The notes under the pieces are model-generated. The model was given only the letters and a program-made list of their open reading frames with translations. It was not told the origin of the DNA and ran no database searches. Shown here piece by piece: positions 51,578 through 59,530 of a DNA stretch of 64,000 bases. The stretch is from JAHQVI01 sp050330195 (GTDB lineage: Bacteria; Pseudomonadota; Alphaproteobacteria; Rhizobiales; Rhodomicrobiaceae). The DNA lies in assembly GCA_050330195.1 (NCBI GenBank), contig JBHJOB010000007.1:13467-77466 (forward strand), given 5' to 3'. Each line of letters starts with the position of its first letter. Position 1 is the first letter of the stretch. Position numbers and translations under genes: made by a program.

Positions 51578-52630
51578 ATGATGCGCCCCCGCCTATTCAT
51601 AGCCTGCTTTTTCGCCTTGACGGTCATCAGCGCCGGGCAGATTTCAGCCAGACAGGTAACGGATTCCGCCGGGCGCACTGTCACGGTCCCCGACACGATT
51701 TCACAGGTCTACGCCGCCGGGCCGCCCGCCTCGATCCTGCTTTATGTGCTGGCCCCGGATCGTCTGACCGGCTGGCCGCGCGCACCACATGCCTATGAGC
51801 GCCCCTATCTCGCCGAGGCCTATCGCGACCTGCCGGAAACCGGCCGCCTGACCGGGCGCGGCGACACCGCCAATCTCGAAGTTGTGCTCAGGAACAGGCC
51901 GGATCTCATCTTCGATTTCGGCTCGATCCGCGACACCTATATCTCACTGGCCGACCGGACGCAGGCGCAGACCGGCATTCCGTATGTGCTGATCGACGGG
52001 CGTTTTGAAAACACGCCGCAAGCGCTGCGGTTGATGGGCGGCGTGCTGGGCGTTCAGGAGCGGGCGGAAACGCTCGCCGCCTATGTCGAGGATCTGTTCG
52101 GCGAAATTGATGCGGCGCTCGCGAAGGCGCCCGAGGATCAGCGGCCTCGCGTCTATCTCGCACGCGGGCCGGACGGTCTGGAAACCGGCCTCAAGGGCTC
52201 GATCAACTCCGAGATCATCGAACGGGCGGGCGGGCGCAATGTGGCCGATCCGGGACCGGACGCCAATGTCCGGCGCGGCATCACGCAGGTCTCCATAGAG
52301 CAGGTGATCGTCGCCAATCCCGACACGATCATCACCTGGGACCGCAATTTCTACGATCGGGTCTGGACCAATCCGCTCTGGGCCGGCATCGAGGCCGTCA
52401 AGCGCCGCCGCATCTATCTCGCCCCAACCGCGCCGTTCGGCTGGATCGACCGTCCGCCCTCCGTCAATCGCATCATCGGGCTGAAATGGCTGGCGGGCCT
52501 CTTCTATCCGGACCGTTTTTCCTTCGATCTGCGCGCGGAGACGCGAAATTTTTACAAACTGTTCTATCATGTCGATCTGAGCGATGAGGAACTGGATCGG
52601 CTGATCGAATGGGCAAGCGGACGGCCTTGA
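51578..52630 (+). CDS. Metal-chelate-type ABC substrate-binding protein (FecB/MolA-like)
   Basis: A 350-residue periplasmic protein of the TroA-like cluster used for iron-siderophore, heme, vitamin B12 and, in Haemophilus, molybdate (MolA). Segments: 'VTDSAGRTVTVPDTISQVYAAGPPASILLYVLAP' (in parts), 'NLEVVLRNRPDLIFDFGS' and 'TIITWDRNFYDRVWTNPLWAGIEAVKRRRIYLAP' (in parts). It starts 5 bases after the ModA-like gene and overlaps the permease gene by 22 bases. Context favours molybdate or tungstate, but iron cannot be excluded. Confidence 0.86.
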   Translation: MMRPRLFIACFFALTVISAGQISARQVTDSAGRTVTVPDTISQVYAAGPPASILLYVLAPDRLTGWPRAPHAYERPYLAEAYRDLPETGRLTGRGDTANLEVVLRNRPDLIFDFGSIRDTYISLADRTQAQTGIPYVLIDGRFENTPQALRLMGGVLGVQERAETLAAYVEDLFGEIDAALAKAPEDQRPRVYLARGPDGLETGLKGSINSEIIERAGGRNVADPGPDANVRRGITQVSIEQVIVANPDTIITWDRNFYDRVWTNPLWAGIEAVKRRRIYLAPTAPFGWIDRPPSVNRIIGLKWLAGLFYPDRFSFDLRAETRNFYKLFYHVDLSDEELDRLIEWASGRP

Positions 52631-53652
52631 GAGGGAATTTTTCCGTTACGCTCCCCGCGCTGACGATCGGCGGGCTGGGCGTCGTGGTCATCCTGCTGAC
52701 CCTGTTCACGATCACGGTCGGCCCCTATCCGCTCTCCATCGGCCAGATCCTCGAAGCGCTCTGGCGCTCGCTCACCGGGCTCGGCGAAGCGGCGGACGCG
52801 CAGATCGACACTGTCCTGTTTCAGGTCCGCATTCCGCGCGTTACGGCAGCGCTGCTCGTCGGCGCTGCCCTCGCGGCGGCGGGCACGGTCTATCAGGGTC
52901 TGTTCCGCAATCCGCTGGTCTCGCCCGACATACTCGGCGTCTCCACCGGCGCGGGGCTGGGCGCGGCGGTCGGCATCCTCTTGTCGCTGCCGGTGATCGC
53001 CATCCAGGGGCTGGCCTTCGCTGGCGGCCTCGTCACCGTTGCCGCGGTTTATGTCGTGGCAACGGCAGTGCGCGGCCATGAGCCGACATTGGTACTCGTG
53101 CTGGCGGGCGTTGTGCTCGGCTCGCTGGCAGGAGCGTGCATCTCGCTGGTAAAGATCCTCGCCGATCCATACGACCAGCTTCCGGCCATCACCTTCTGGC
53201 TGCTCGGCTCGCTCGCCAGCACCAATCCGGGCGATGTCTGGTCGGCGATGCCGCTGGTCCTCGTCGGCCTCGTTCCGCTCATATTGCTCCGTTGGCGGAT
53301 GAACCTTATGGCGCTCGGCGACGAGGAAGCCACCGCGCTCGGCATCGACCCGCGGCGGCTGCGCATCCTGTTCGTAAGCGCGGCCACGCTCATGACAGCG
53401 AGCGTCGTCGCCATATCGGGCGTCATCGGCTGGGTGGGGCTCGTCATGCCGCATATCGCGCGGCTGATCGTCGGCCCGAATTTCGACCGCCTGCTGCCGA
53501 CCGCCATGCTGCTCGGTGCGGGCTACCTGCTCATCGTCGATACGCTCGCGCGCACCATGGCCACGACCGAAACGCCGCTCGGCATCCTGACGGCCTTCCT
53601 CGGTGCGCCGGTGTTCCTCTGGCTGCTGGCGAGCGGACGGAGGGGCTGGTGA
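52609..53652 (+). CDS. FecCD-type ABC permease
   Basis: A 347-residue inner-membrane permease with about ten spans. 'VRIPRVTAALLVGAALAAAGTVYQGLFRNPLVSPDILGVSTGAGLGA' (in parts) and 'AISGVIGWVGLVMPHIARLIVG' are the FecCD/BtuC hallmarks. It overlaps the preceding SBP gene by 22 bases and the ATPase start by 4, so the three genes form a tight unit. Confidence 0.9.
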   Translation: MGKRTALRGNFSVTLPALTIGGLGVVVILLTLFTITVGPYPLSIGQILEALWRSLTGLGEAADAQIDTVLFQVRIPRVTAALLVGAALAAAGTVYQGLFRNPLVSPDILGVSTGAGLGAAVGILLSLPVIAIQGLAFAGGLVTVAAVYVVATAVRGHEPTLVLVLAGVVLGSLAGACISLVKILADPYDQLPAITFWLLGSLASTNPGDVWSAMPLVLVGLVPLILLRWRMNLMALGDEEATALGIDPRRLRILFVSAATLMTASVVAISGVIGWVGLVMPHIARLIVGPNFDRLLPTAMLLGAGYLLIVDTLARTMATTETPLGILTAFLGAPVFLWLLASGRRGW

Positions 53653-54428
53653 CGACGCTTAGCGCCGAAAATCTCGGCTTTGGCTATCCGCGATTTCCTG
53701 TCGGGCGGGATGTCGATCTGCGCGTCGAACCGGGCGAGGTCTATTGCCTGCTCGGGCCGAATGGCTGCGGCAAGACGACCCTCTTCAAGACGCTGCTCGG
53801 CCTCATCCCGCGTCAGGGCGGCTCGGTCGAACTGGACGGCGATGACATCCTCCGGCTCGACCGGCGCACAATCGCACAACGCGTCGCCTACGTTCCGCAG
53901 GCGCACACGGCGGTTTTCCCTTACACCGTGCGGGACATGGTGCTGATGGGGCGGACCGCGCATCGCGGCGTGTTCTCCTCCCCCGGCGCGGCGGATCGCG
54001 AGCGCACGGGAGAGGCGCTGGATCAGATGGGCATCGCTTCGCTTGCGGACCGCGATTATACGAAAATCTCCGGCGGTCAGCGCCAACTCGCCCTGATCGC
54101 GCGGGCGCTCGCGCAGGACGCTCGGCTGATCGTCATGGACGAACCGACAGCCAGCCTCGATTTCGGCAATCAGGTGCTGGTCCTGACGCAGGTGCGCAAG
54201 CTGGCGGCATCAGGGCTCGGCATCGTGCTCTCGACCCACAATCCCGATCATGCGCTTGCCTGTGCGACCCGTGTCCATCTCATGGCGAACGGCACGACGC
54301 AGGCCAGCGGCGCGCCCGGCGACGTGCTGACGGCGGAGCTGCTGTCCGCAACCTATGGCGTGCCCGTTGCCGTCGAACGGCTCGCAAGCGGCCACAGCGT
54401 CTGCGTGCCCGTGGACCTGCTCGATTGA
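53649..54428 (+). CDS. FecE-type ABC transporter ATP-binding protein (GTG start)
   Basis: A 259-residue ATPase with Walker A LGPNGCGKTTLFKT, signature ISGGQRQLALIARAL, Walker B LIVMDEPTASLD and H-loop LSTHNPD. A GTG start at 53649-53651 is chosen because it overlaps the permease stop (GTGA) and gives the proper N terminus; an open frame continues far upstream but has no similarity. The LALIARALAQDARLI spacing is typical of FecE/BtuD. Together with the FecB/MolA-like and FecCD genes it makes a complete importer. Confidence 0.88.
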   Translation: MTTLSAENLGFGYPRFPVGRDVDLRVEPGEVYCLLGPNGCGKTTLFKTLLGLIPRQGGSVELDGDDILRLDRRTIAQRVAYVPQAHTAVFPYTVRDMVLMGRTAHRGVFSSPGAADRERTGEALDQMGIASLADRDYTKISGGQRQLALIARALAQDARLIVMDEPTASLDFGNQVLVLTQVRKLAASGLGIVLSTHNPDHALACATRVHLMANGTTQASGAPGDVLTAELLSATYGVPVAVERLASGHSVCVPVDLLD

Positions 54429-54639
54429 GCCGCTTTGCCCGACGCCGAGGACGACTTCGCTCGCCCCATAATCCGGAAATAAAGGGCGGTTACTGGTTGG
54501 CTTGACGCGAAAACATTGCGTTATCCTTGCGATCGAAGGTTGAAATCTGAACTTTTCGCTCCAATTCCAAATGTTCTGACTGGCGCAGATCGCACCTTGC
54601 TGGCTTCGCCGCTGGATTTCATACACTTGCCAGAGGTCA

Positions 54640-55545
54640 ATGTCTGAAAATCTGAATGTGTACAGGATACCGGTCAGCACCGTTTTCTCCATGTCGTTCG
54701 ATGGATTTCACGGCAAGGTCGCCTATTCCCGATCCGCCGGCGAGACGGTCTATGAGCATCATCTGGATGCGCATCGGATCTTCATAACCCTTGACGGTCA
54801 GACCAGCGAGACAATCGCCGAAGTCGAACAGCTGCCCACCGTGCGGCGTCCGGATCGTCCTGGCGTCGTGACCGTCGTGCCCGCTGGCGTCAGGCGCAGT
54901 GTTCTGCTCCGGGATGCGGATTTCCTGATACTGGGCATGACGGTGACCGACAGCTTTCTCCAGCTTTGCACGGAGGGCGACGCGGGGCGTGCGAGCGAAG
55001 CGCCGCCGATCGTGCAGAATGTCCACAATGAGTGGCTGTTGCGTGCGGCGCAGACATTCCATGCGGCCGGCATGTCGAACGCTCCGGCCATGCAGATGCA
55101 GACATTGGCGTTCGCCATGGTCAGGCATCTGGCGCGTTCCCCTGGACGTATCAGCGAAAATGGCGGCCTCGATCCCGTGGCTCTCGTGCGCGTGCTCGAA
55201 TTGATGCATGACCGGCTCGCCGACGACCTGACGCTGACCGAACTGGCGGCGGAAGCCGGGCTTGGCGTCAGCGCCTTCGGCCGCGCCTTCGCCAAGAGCA
55301 TCGGGACGTCGCCCTACCGGTATTTCGCCGCCCTGCGGATGCAGCGGGCAACGGAACTGCTTCTTTATAGCCAGCACTCGCTCGCCGAGATCGCCGGTGA
55401 GATCGGCTATGCCGACCAGGCGCATTTCACCGCCGCCTTCACCCGTCATTCCGGCATTTCGCCCGGCAAATGGCGTGCGGAATTTGGAACCATTCCACAA
55501 TTCTTGCCGATTTCGCGAAAGACATCCGATCGGAGCGCCGTATAG
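54640..55545 (+). CDS. AraC-family transcriptional regulator
   Basis: A 301-residue regulator. The N-terminal cupin-like ligand domain (about 1-170) is followed by a double helix-turn-helix (about 200-295) with 'TELAAEAGLGVSAFGRAFAKSIGTSPYRYFAALRMQRATELL' (in parts) and 'IAGEIGYADQAHFTAAFTRHSGISPGKWR', the AraC signature. It is upstream of and on the same strand as the iorAB-sox operon, 91 bases away, and is likely to regulate it. The 5' flank contains about 200 bases of AT-richer DNA. Confidence 0.92.
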   Translation: MSENLNVYRIPVSTVFSMSFDGFHGKVAYSRSAGETVYEHHLDAHRIFITLDGQTSETIAEVEQLPTVRRPDRPGVVTVVPAGVRRSVLLRDADFLILGMTVTDSFLQLCTEGDAGRASEAPPIVQNVHNEWLLRAAQTFHAAGMSNAPAMQMQTLAFAMVRHLARSPGRISENGGLDPVALVRVLELMHDRLADDLTLTELAAEAGLGVSAFGRAFAKSIGTSPYRYFAALRMQRATELLLYSQHSLAEIAGEIGYADQAHFTAAFTRHSGISPGKWRAEFGTIPQFLPISRKTSDRSAV

Positions 55546-55636
55546 GCTTTAGCATCATCTTTCGGCTTCGTATTTCCGTTTTGGCCATTCTGCCCGGAGC
55601 GGTTGCGCTGCCGCATTCCTGCTGGAGGCAAGCTTC

Positions 55637-56095
55637 ATGGCGAAAATCAAGGTCAATGGACAGACGGTCGATGTCGATGCGGACGGCGCAACGCCGCTGC
55701 TGTGGGTTCTGCGCGAGAATCTCGAACTGACGGGCACGAAATATGGCTGCGGCATCGCCCAGTGCGGCTCGTGCACGGTGCATATCAACGGCGAGGCTCA
55801 GCGCTCATGCGTCTATCCGCTCGATGCCGTCGCCGAGACAGACGAGATCGTCACGATCGAGGGCCTGTCGGAAGACGGTTCGCATCCGGTGCAGAAAGCG
55901 TGGCTGGATCTGGACGTGCCGCAATGCGGCTATTGCCAGACGGGCATGATCATGGCGGCGGCGGCGTTGCTCGCCAGGACGCCCGATCCCACCGACGAAG
56001 ACATCAATAACGAGATTACCAATATCTGCCGCTGCGGCACCTATCGCCGCGTCCGTGCGGGCATTCATCAGGCCGCAGGCAACGGCAAGGCATAA
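55637..56095 (+). CDS. iorA: Isoquinoline 1-oxidoreductase-like small subunit, 2Fe-2S
   Basis: A 152-residue protein with two [2Fe-2S] clusters. The N-terminal ferredoxin-like part has GCGIAQCGSCTVHINGEAQRSC; the C-terminal part has CGYCQTGMIMAAAALL and ICRCGTYRRVRAGI. It passes electrons from the molybdenum subunit, encoded next, to a cytochrome. Start at ATG 55637, with GGAGG upstream. It lies 11 bases before iorB. This pattern is typical of periplasmic aldehyde/isoquinoline oxidoreductases of the xanthine oxidase group. Confidence 0.92.
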   Translation: MAKIKVNGQTVDVDADGATPLLWVLRENLELTGTKYGCGIAQCGSCTVHINGEAQRSCVYPLDAVAETDEIVTIEGLSEDGSHPVQKAWLDLDVPQCGYCQTGMIMAAAALLARTPDPTDEDINNEITNICRCGTYRRVRAGIHQAAGNGKA

Positions 56096-56106
56096 GGAGC
56101 GCTATC

Positions 56107-58278
56107 ATGACGACTTCCCTCAATGTGACGCGCCGCGGCTTTGTCATCGGCGGAGCGGCAGCCGGGTTTGCGCTCGGTTTCCGTATTCCTTTCGGGACCG
56201 GCATCGCCCACGCCAGCGCGCAATACCCCGATGAAATCAACGCCTGGGTGGTCATCAAGCCGGACGAGCAGGTCATCATCCGCATTGCTCGATCCGAGAT
56301 GGGGCAGGGCACGCTGACGGGCCTTGCCCAGCTTGTCGCCGAAGAGCTGGAATGCGACTGGGCGAATGTCACCACGGAATATCCGACACCGGGCAAGAAT
56401 CTGGAACGCGGCCGGGTCTGGCAGAGCTTCTCGACCGGCGGCAGCCGGGGCATCCGTGAAAGTCACGAATATGTCAGGCAGGGCGGCGCTGCGGCGCGCC
56501 AGATGCTGATCACGGCTGCGGCGCAGGAATGGAATGTGCCGCCCGCCGAATGCACGGTTGAAAAGGGCACGATCAGCCATGCCGGTTCAGGCCAATCCAC
56601 GACTTACGGCAAGGTCGCCGAGGCGGCCGCGAAGCTGGAAGTGCCGGAAAACATCCCGCTGAAAGACCCCAAGGACTGGAAGCTTGCGGGCGAGCCGCTC
56701 AAGCGTCTGGACACGGCGGAGAAGCTGACCGGCAAGCAGGTCTACGGCGCCGACCTGAAGCTGACGGGGATGCTGAATGCGTCGATCAGGCAGTGTCCTG
56801 TCTTTGGCGGCAAGGTCGGCTCGTTCGACGAAGCGCAGGTCGCATCCATGCCTGGCGTGAAAAAGGTGGTGCAGGTTGGCGACAATGCCGTTGCGGTCGT
56901 CGCCGATCGCTGGTGGCAGGCCAAGACCGCGCTGGACGCATTGTCGATCACTTGGGACGAGGGCGAAAACGCCAGCGTCACCAGCGCCTCGATTGCCGAG
57001 TTCATCAAGGAGGGCTTGACCGCCGAGCAGGCTTTCGTCGGCAATGAAAACGGCGATGCCGATGCCGCCCTTGAACAGGCCGCGCAGAAGGTGGAGGCGG
57101 TATATTCCTATCCATACCAGAACCACGCCACAATGGAGCCGATGAACGCCACGGCGATCTGGACCGAGGACAAATGCGAAGTCTGGTGCCCGACGCAGAA
57201 TGGCGAGGCGGCGCACGCCGCTGCAGCCGAGGCGGCGGGTCTGCCTCCGCAGCAATGCGATGTCTACAAGATGCATCTGGGCGGCGGCTTCGGGCGGCGC
57301 GGCGCATTCCACGATTATGTGCGGCAGGCCGTGCTGATCGCGAGAGAACTCCCGGGCACGCCGATCAAGCTGCTCTGGACGCGCGAGGAGGACATGACGC
57401 ATGGCCAGTATCACCCGATCACGCAGTGCAAGCTGAGCGCCGGCCTCGACGAGAATGGCGATGTCACCAGCTTCCGGGTGCGCATTTCCGGCCAGTCGAT
57501 TCTGGCGGGCGTGATGCCGCAGCGGCTGAGTGAGGGCATGGATATGGTGACCTTCCAGACCTTCCTGCCGCAGGGCGATCATGCGATCAGCTACACCTTC
57601 CCGAACCTGAAGGTCGATCACGCCATGCGCAACCCGCATGTGCCGCCGGGCTTCTGGCGCGGTGTTAACGCAAACCAGAATGCAATCTATACGGAATGCT
57701 TCATGGACGAACTGGCTCACGCGGCCGGCAAGGACCCGCTGGAGTTCCGGCTGAAACTGATGGAGAATCACCCGAAGAACGCCGCCGTTCTGAAGGCCGT
57801 CGCCGAACAGGCCGGCTGGGGGACGTCGGCGCCCGAGGGTGTCTTCCGCGGATTGGCGCAATGCACGGCGTTTGCCAGCCACATAGCCGCCTGCGCGGAA
57901 GTTTCCGTCACCGACGGCAAGCTGAAGATCCACCGGATCGTCGCCGCGACCGACAGCGGGCATGTCGTCAATCCGCAGCAGGTCGAGGCGCAGGTCGAGG
58001 GTTCGTTCGTCTATGGGCTGTCGGCCATGCTTTACGGCGAGTGCACGGTTGCGAATGGCCGGGTCGAGCAGGAAAACTTCGATACTTACGAAGTCATGCG
58101 GATGGCGGAAATGCCGGAGGTCGAGACGATCACCATGCCGTCCGGCGGCTTCTGGGGCGGCGTTGGCGAGCCGACCATCGCTGTCGCCGCGCCTGCAGTG
58201 CTGAACGCGATCTTCGCGGCAACCGGCAAGCGTATCCGCGAGTTCCCGCTGAAGCATCACGATCTGAGCGCTGCGTGA
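56107..58278 (+). CDS. iorB: Isoquinoline 1-oxidoreductase-like molybdopterin large subunit
   Basis: A 723-residue Mo-enzyme of the IorB/aldehyde-dehydrogenase branch, exported by Tat (RRGFVIGGAAAGFALGFR). Conserved parts are 'VVKKVVQVGDNAVAVVADRWWQAKTAL'-type segment, 'HLGGGFGRRGAFHDYVRQ', the cofactor-binding 'VNPQQVEAQVEGSFVYGLSAML' and 'GGFWGGVGEPTIAVAAPAVLNAIF' with the catalytic Glu. Members oxidise aldehydes or N-heterocycles in the periplasm, with cytochrome c as acceptor. There is no fused cytochrome domain; soxX, which overlaps its last 4 bases, may supply one. Confidence 0.92.
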   Translation: MTTSLNVTRRGFVIGGAAAGFALGFRIPFGTGIAHASAQYPDEINAWVVIKPDEQVIIRIARSEMGQGTLTGLAQLVAEELECDWANVTTEYPTPGKNLERGRVWQSFSTGGSRGIRESHEYVRQGGAAARQMLITAAAQEWNVPPAECTVEKGTISHAGSGQSTTYGKVAEAAAKLEVPENIPLKDPKDWKLAGEPLKRLDTAEKLTGKQVYGADLKLTGMLNASIRQCPVFGGKVGSFDEAQVASMPGVKKVVQVGDNAVAVVADRWWQAKTALDALSITWDEGENASVTSASIAEFIKEGLTAEQAFVGNENGDADAALEQAAQKVEAVYSYPYQNHATMEPMNATAIWTEDKCEVWCPTQNGEAAHAAAAEAAGLPPQQCDVYKMHLGGGFGRRGAFHDYVRQAVLIARELPGTPIKLLWTREEDMTHGQYHPITQCKLSAGLDENGDVTSFRVRISGQSILAGVMPQRLSEGMDMVTFQTFLPQGDHAISYTFPNLKVDHAMRNPHVPPGFWRGVNANQNAIYTECFMDELAHAAGKDPLEFRLKLMENHPKNAAVLKAVAEQAGWGTSAPEGVFRGLAQCTAFASHIAACAEVSVTDGKLKIHRIVAATDSGHVVNPQQVEAQVEGSFVYGLSAMLYGECTVANGRVEQENFDTYEVMRMAEMPEVETITMPSGGFWGGVGEPTIAVAAPAVLNAIFAATGKRIREFPLKHHDLSAA

Positions 58279-58736
58279 TATTGACGGGACTGGCATTGAC
58301 GATCTTCTGGGCGTTCGCCGCAACCGCTGCGGACGCCCAGGCGCAGAATAACGAGCCGCTTCTGGCTTACGAACTGCGCGGCGACGCCGTTCCCGAGCCG
58401 CTCGGCGGACTGAAGGGCGATGCCGCGCGCGGCAAGGCCGTCGTGCTGGACCGGCGGCGCGGGAACTGCCTGATCTGCCACGTGTTCCCGCTAGAGGGCC
58501 AGCCGTTTCAGGGCGAGATCGGCCCACCGATGGCCGGGGTTGCATCGCGGCTGAGCGAGGGCCAGATCCGTTTGCGACTGATCGACCAGAGCCGCATCAA
58601 CCCGGACACGATCATGCCGCCTTATTATCGCGTCGGGGGGTTGACCAATGTTGCCCCCGAATATGAAGGGCGACCGGCGCTCGACGCGCAGGAAATCGAG
58701 GACGTCGTGGCCTATCTTTCCGGCCTGACGAAATGA
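58275..58736 (+). CDS. soxX: SoxX-like monoheme cytochrome c (GTG start)
   Basis: A 153-residue periplasmic cytochrome. It has a Sec signal (cleavage near AQA), the heme site GNCLICH, and the distal Met in INPDTIMPPYYR. 'EIGPPMAGVASRLSEGQIRLRLIDQ' and 'LDAQEIEDVVAYLSGL' are typical of SoxX. In Sox systems it pairs with SoxA to load sulfur onto SoxY. GTG at 58275 overlaps the iorB stop (GTGA), so it is translationally coupled to the molybdenum subunit; it may also take electrons from it. Confidence 0.85.
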   Translation: MILTGLALTIFWAFAATAADAQAQNNEPLLAYELRGDAVPEPLGGLKGDAARGKAVVLDRRRGNCLICHVFPLEGQPFQGEIGPPMAGVASRLSEGQIRLRLIDQSRINPDTIMPPYYRVGGLTNVAPEYEGRPALDAQEIEDVVAYLSGLTK

Positions 58737-59191
58737 ACATGCTGACACGCAGAGATGTCGTCATTGGCGCAGCCGCCGTGAGTGGGGCGGCGTTGGTCCT
58801 GCCGCGCAGCGCAGGCGCGACACCCGAAATGCGCGATGAGGCGGTCGAGTTGATCACCAGGGGCGCCGAGATCAGGGACGAGCGCGTCAATCTGACGATT
58901 CCGGGCGTCGCGGAAAACGGGCTGTCCGTCTACACGACGGTCGATGTCGAAAGCCCGATGACCGAAGCCGACCACGTCCGCGCCATCCACGTCCTGTCGG
59001 AGCAGAACCCGATCGCGCATCTGATGACGTTTCATCTGGGACCGCGCGCCGGGGTCGCAAAGGTCTCGACGAATGTTCGCCTTGCCGCCTCGCAGCAGGT
59101 GACGGCGCTGGTGGAAATGAGCGACGGAACATTCTGGCGGGACCGGAAGAATGTCGTGGTCACGATTGCCGCCTGTATCGACGGCGGATAG
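58733..59191 (+). CDS. soxY: SoxY-like sulfur carrier with atypical C terminus
   Basis: A 152-residue periplasmic carrier with a Tat signal (TRRDVVIGAAAVSGAALVL). The core matches SoxY ('PEMRDEAVELITRGAEIRDERVNLTIPGVAENG' in parts). The carrier Cys is near the end but in AACIDGG rather than the usual GGCGG, so the flexible glycine arm is missing or altered. It starts inside the soxX stop (4-base overlap) and precedes soxZ by 9 bases. Confidence 0.88.
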   Translation: MNMLTRRDVVIGAAAVSGAALVLPRSAGATPEMRDEAVELITRGAEIRDERVNLTIPGVAENGLSVYTTVDVESPMTEADHVRAIHVLSEQNPIAHLMTFHLGPRAGVAKVSTNVRLAASQQVTALVEMSDGTFWRDRKNVVVTIAACIDGG

Positions 59192-59200
59192 GAGGAAGCG

Positions 59201-59530
59201 ATGGCGCTCGCACAGGCCCGCGTCTCCATGCCCGAAGAGGCGAAACAGGACGAAATCATCGAGATCAAGTCGCTGATCCGGCATCCGATGGAGACCGGAT
59301 ACCGCGTCGATTCCGTCGGCCAGCCGATCCCGCGCGACATCATCCAGCGCTTCAGCGTGACCTATGCGGGCGAGACGGTTTTCGACATGGACCTGACGCA
59401 GGGCGTTGCGGCCAATCCGTTCATCGCCTTCTCCACCGTTGCCACCGAAACGGGCGAACTGGTTTTCACATGGGAGGACAATAGCGGCGAGACCATTACT
59501 GTGACGAAGACGCTGACGGTTACGGAATGA
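59201..59530 (+). CDS. soxZ: SoxZ-like carrier partner
   Basis: A 109-residue protein lacking a signal; it is carried to the periplasm in complex with SoxY by the Tat pathway in known systems. Segments 'IEIKSLIRHPMETGYRVDSVGQPIPRDIIQRFSVTYAGE' (in parts) and 'AANPFIAFSTVATETGELVFTWEDNSGE' (in parts) are diagnostic. Normal length. It overlaps the soxA start (ATGA). Confidence 0.93.
   Translation: MALAQARVSMPEEAKQDEIIEIKSLIRHPMETGYRVDSVGQPIPRDIIQRFSVTYAGETVFDMDLTQGVAANPFIAFSTVATETGELVFTWEDNSGETITVTKTLTVTE

Noticed and set aside
56587..58545. 652-residue minus-strand open frame
   Set aside because: Antisense to iorB and soxX, which carry clear cofactor motifs.
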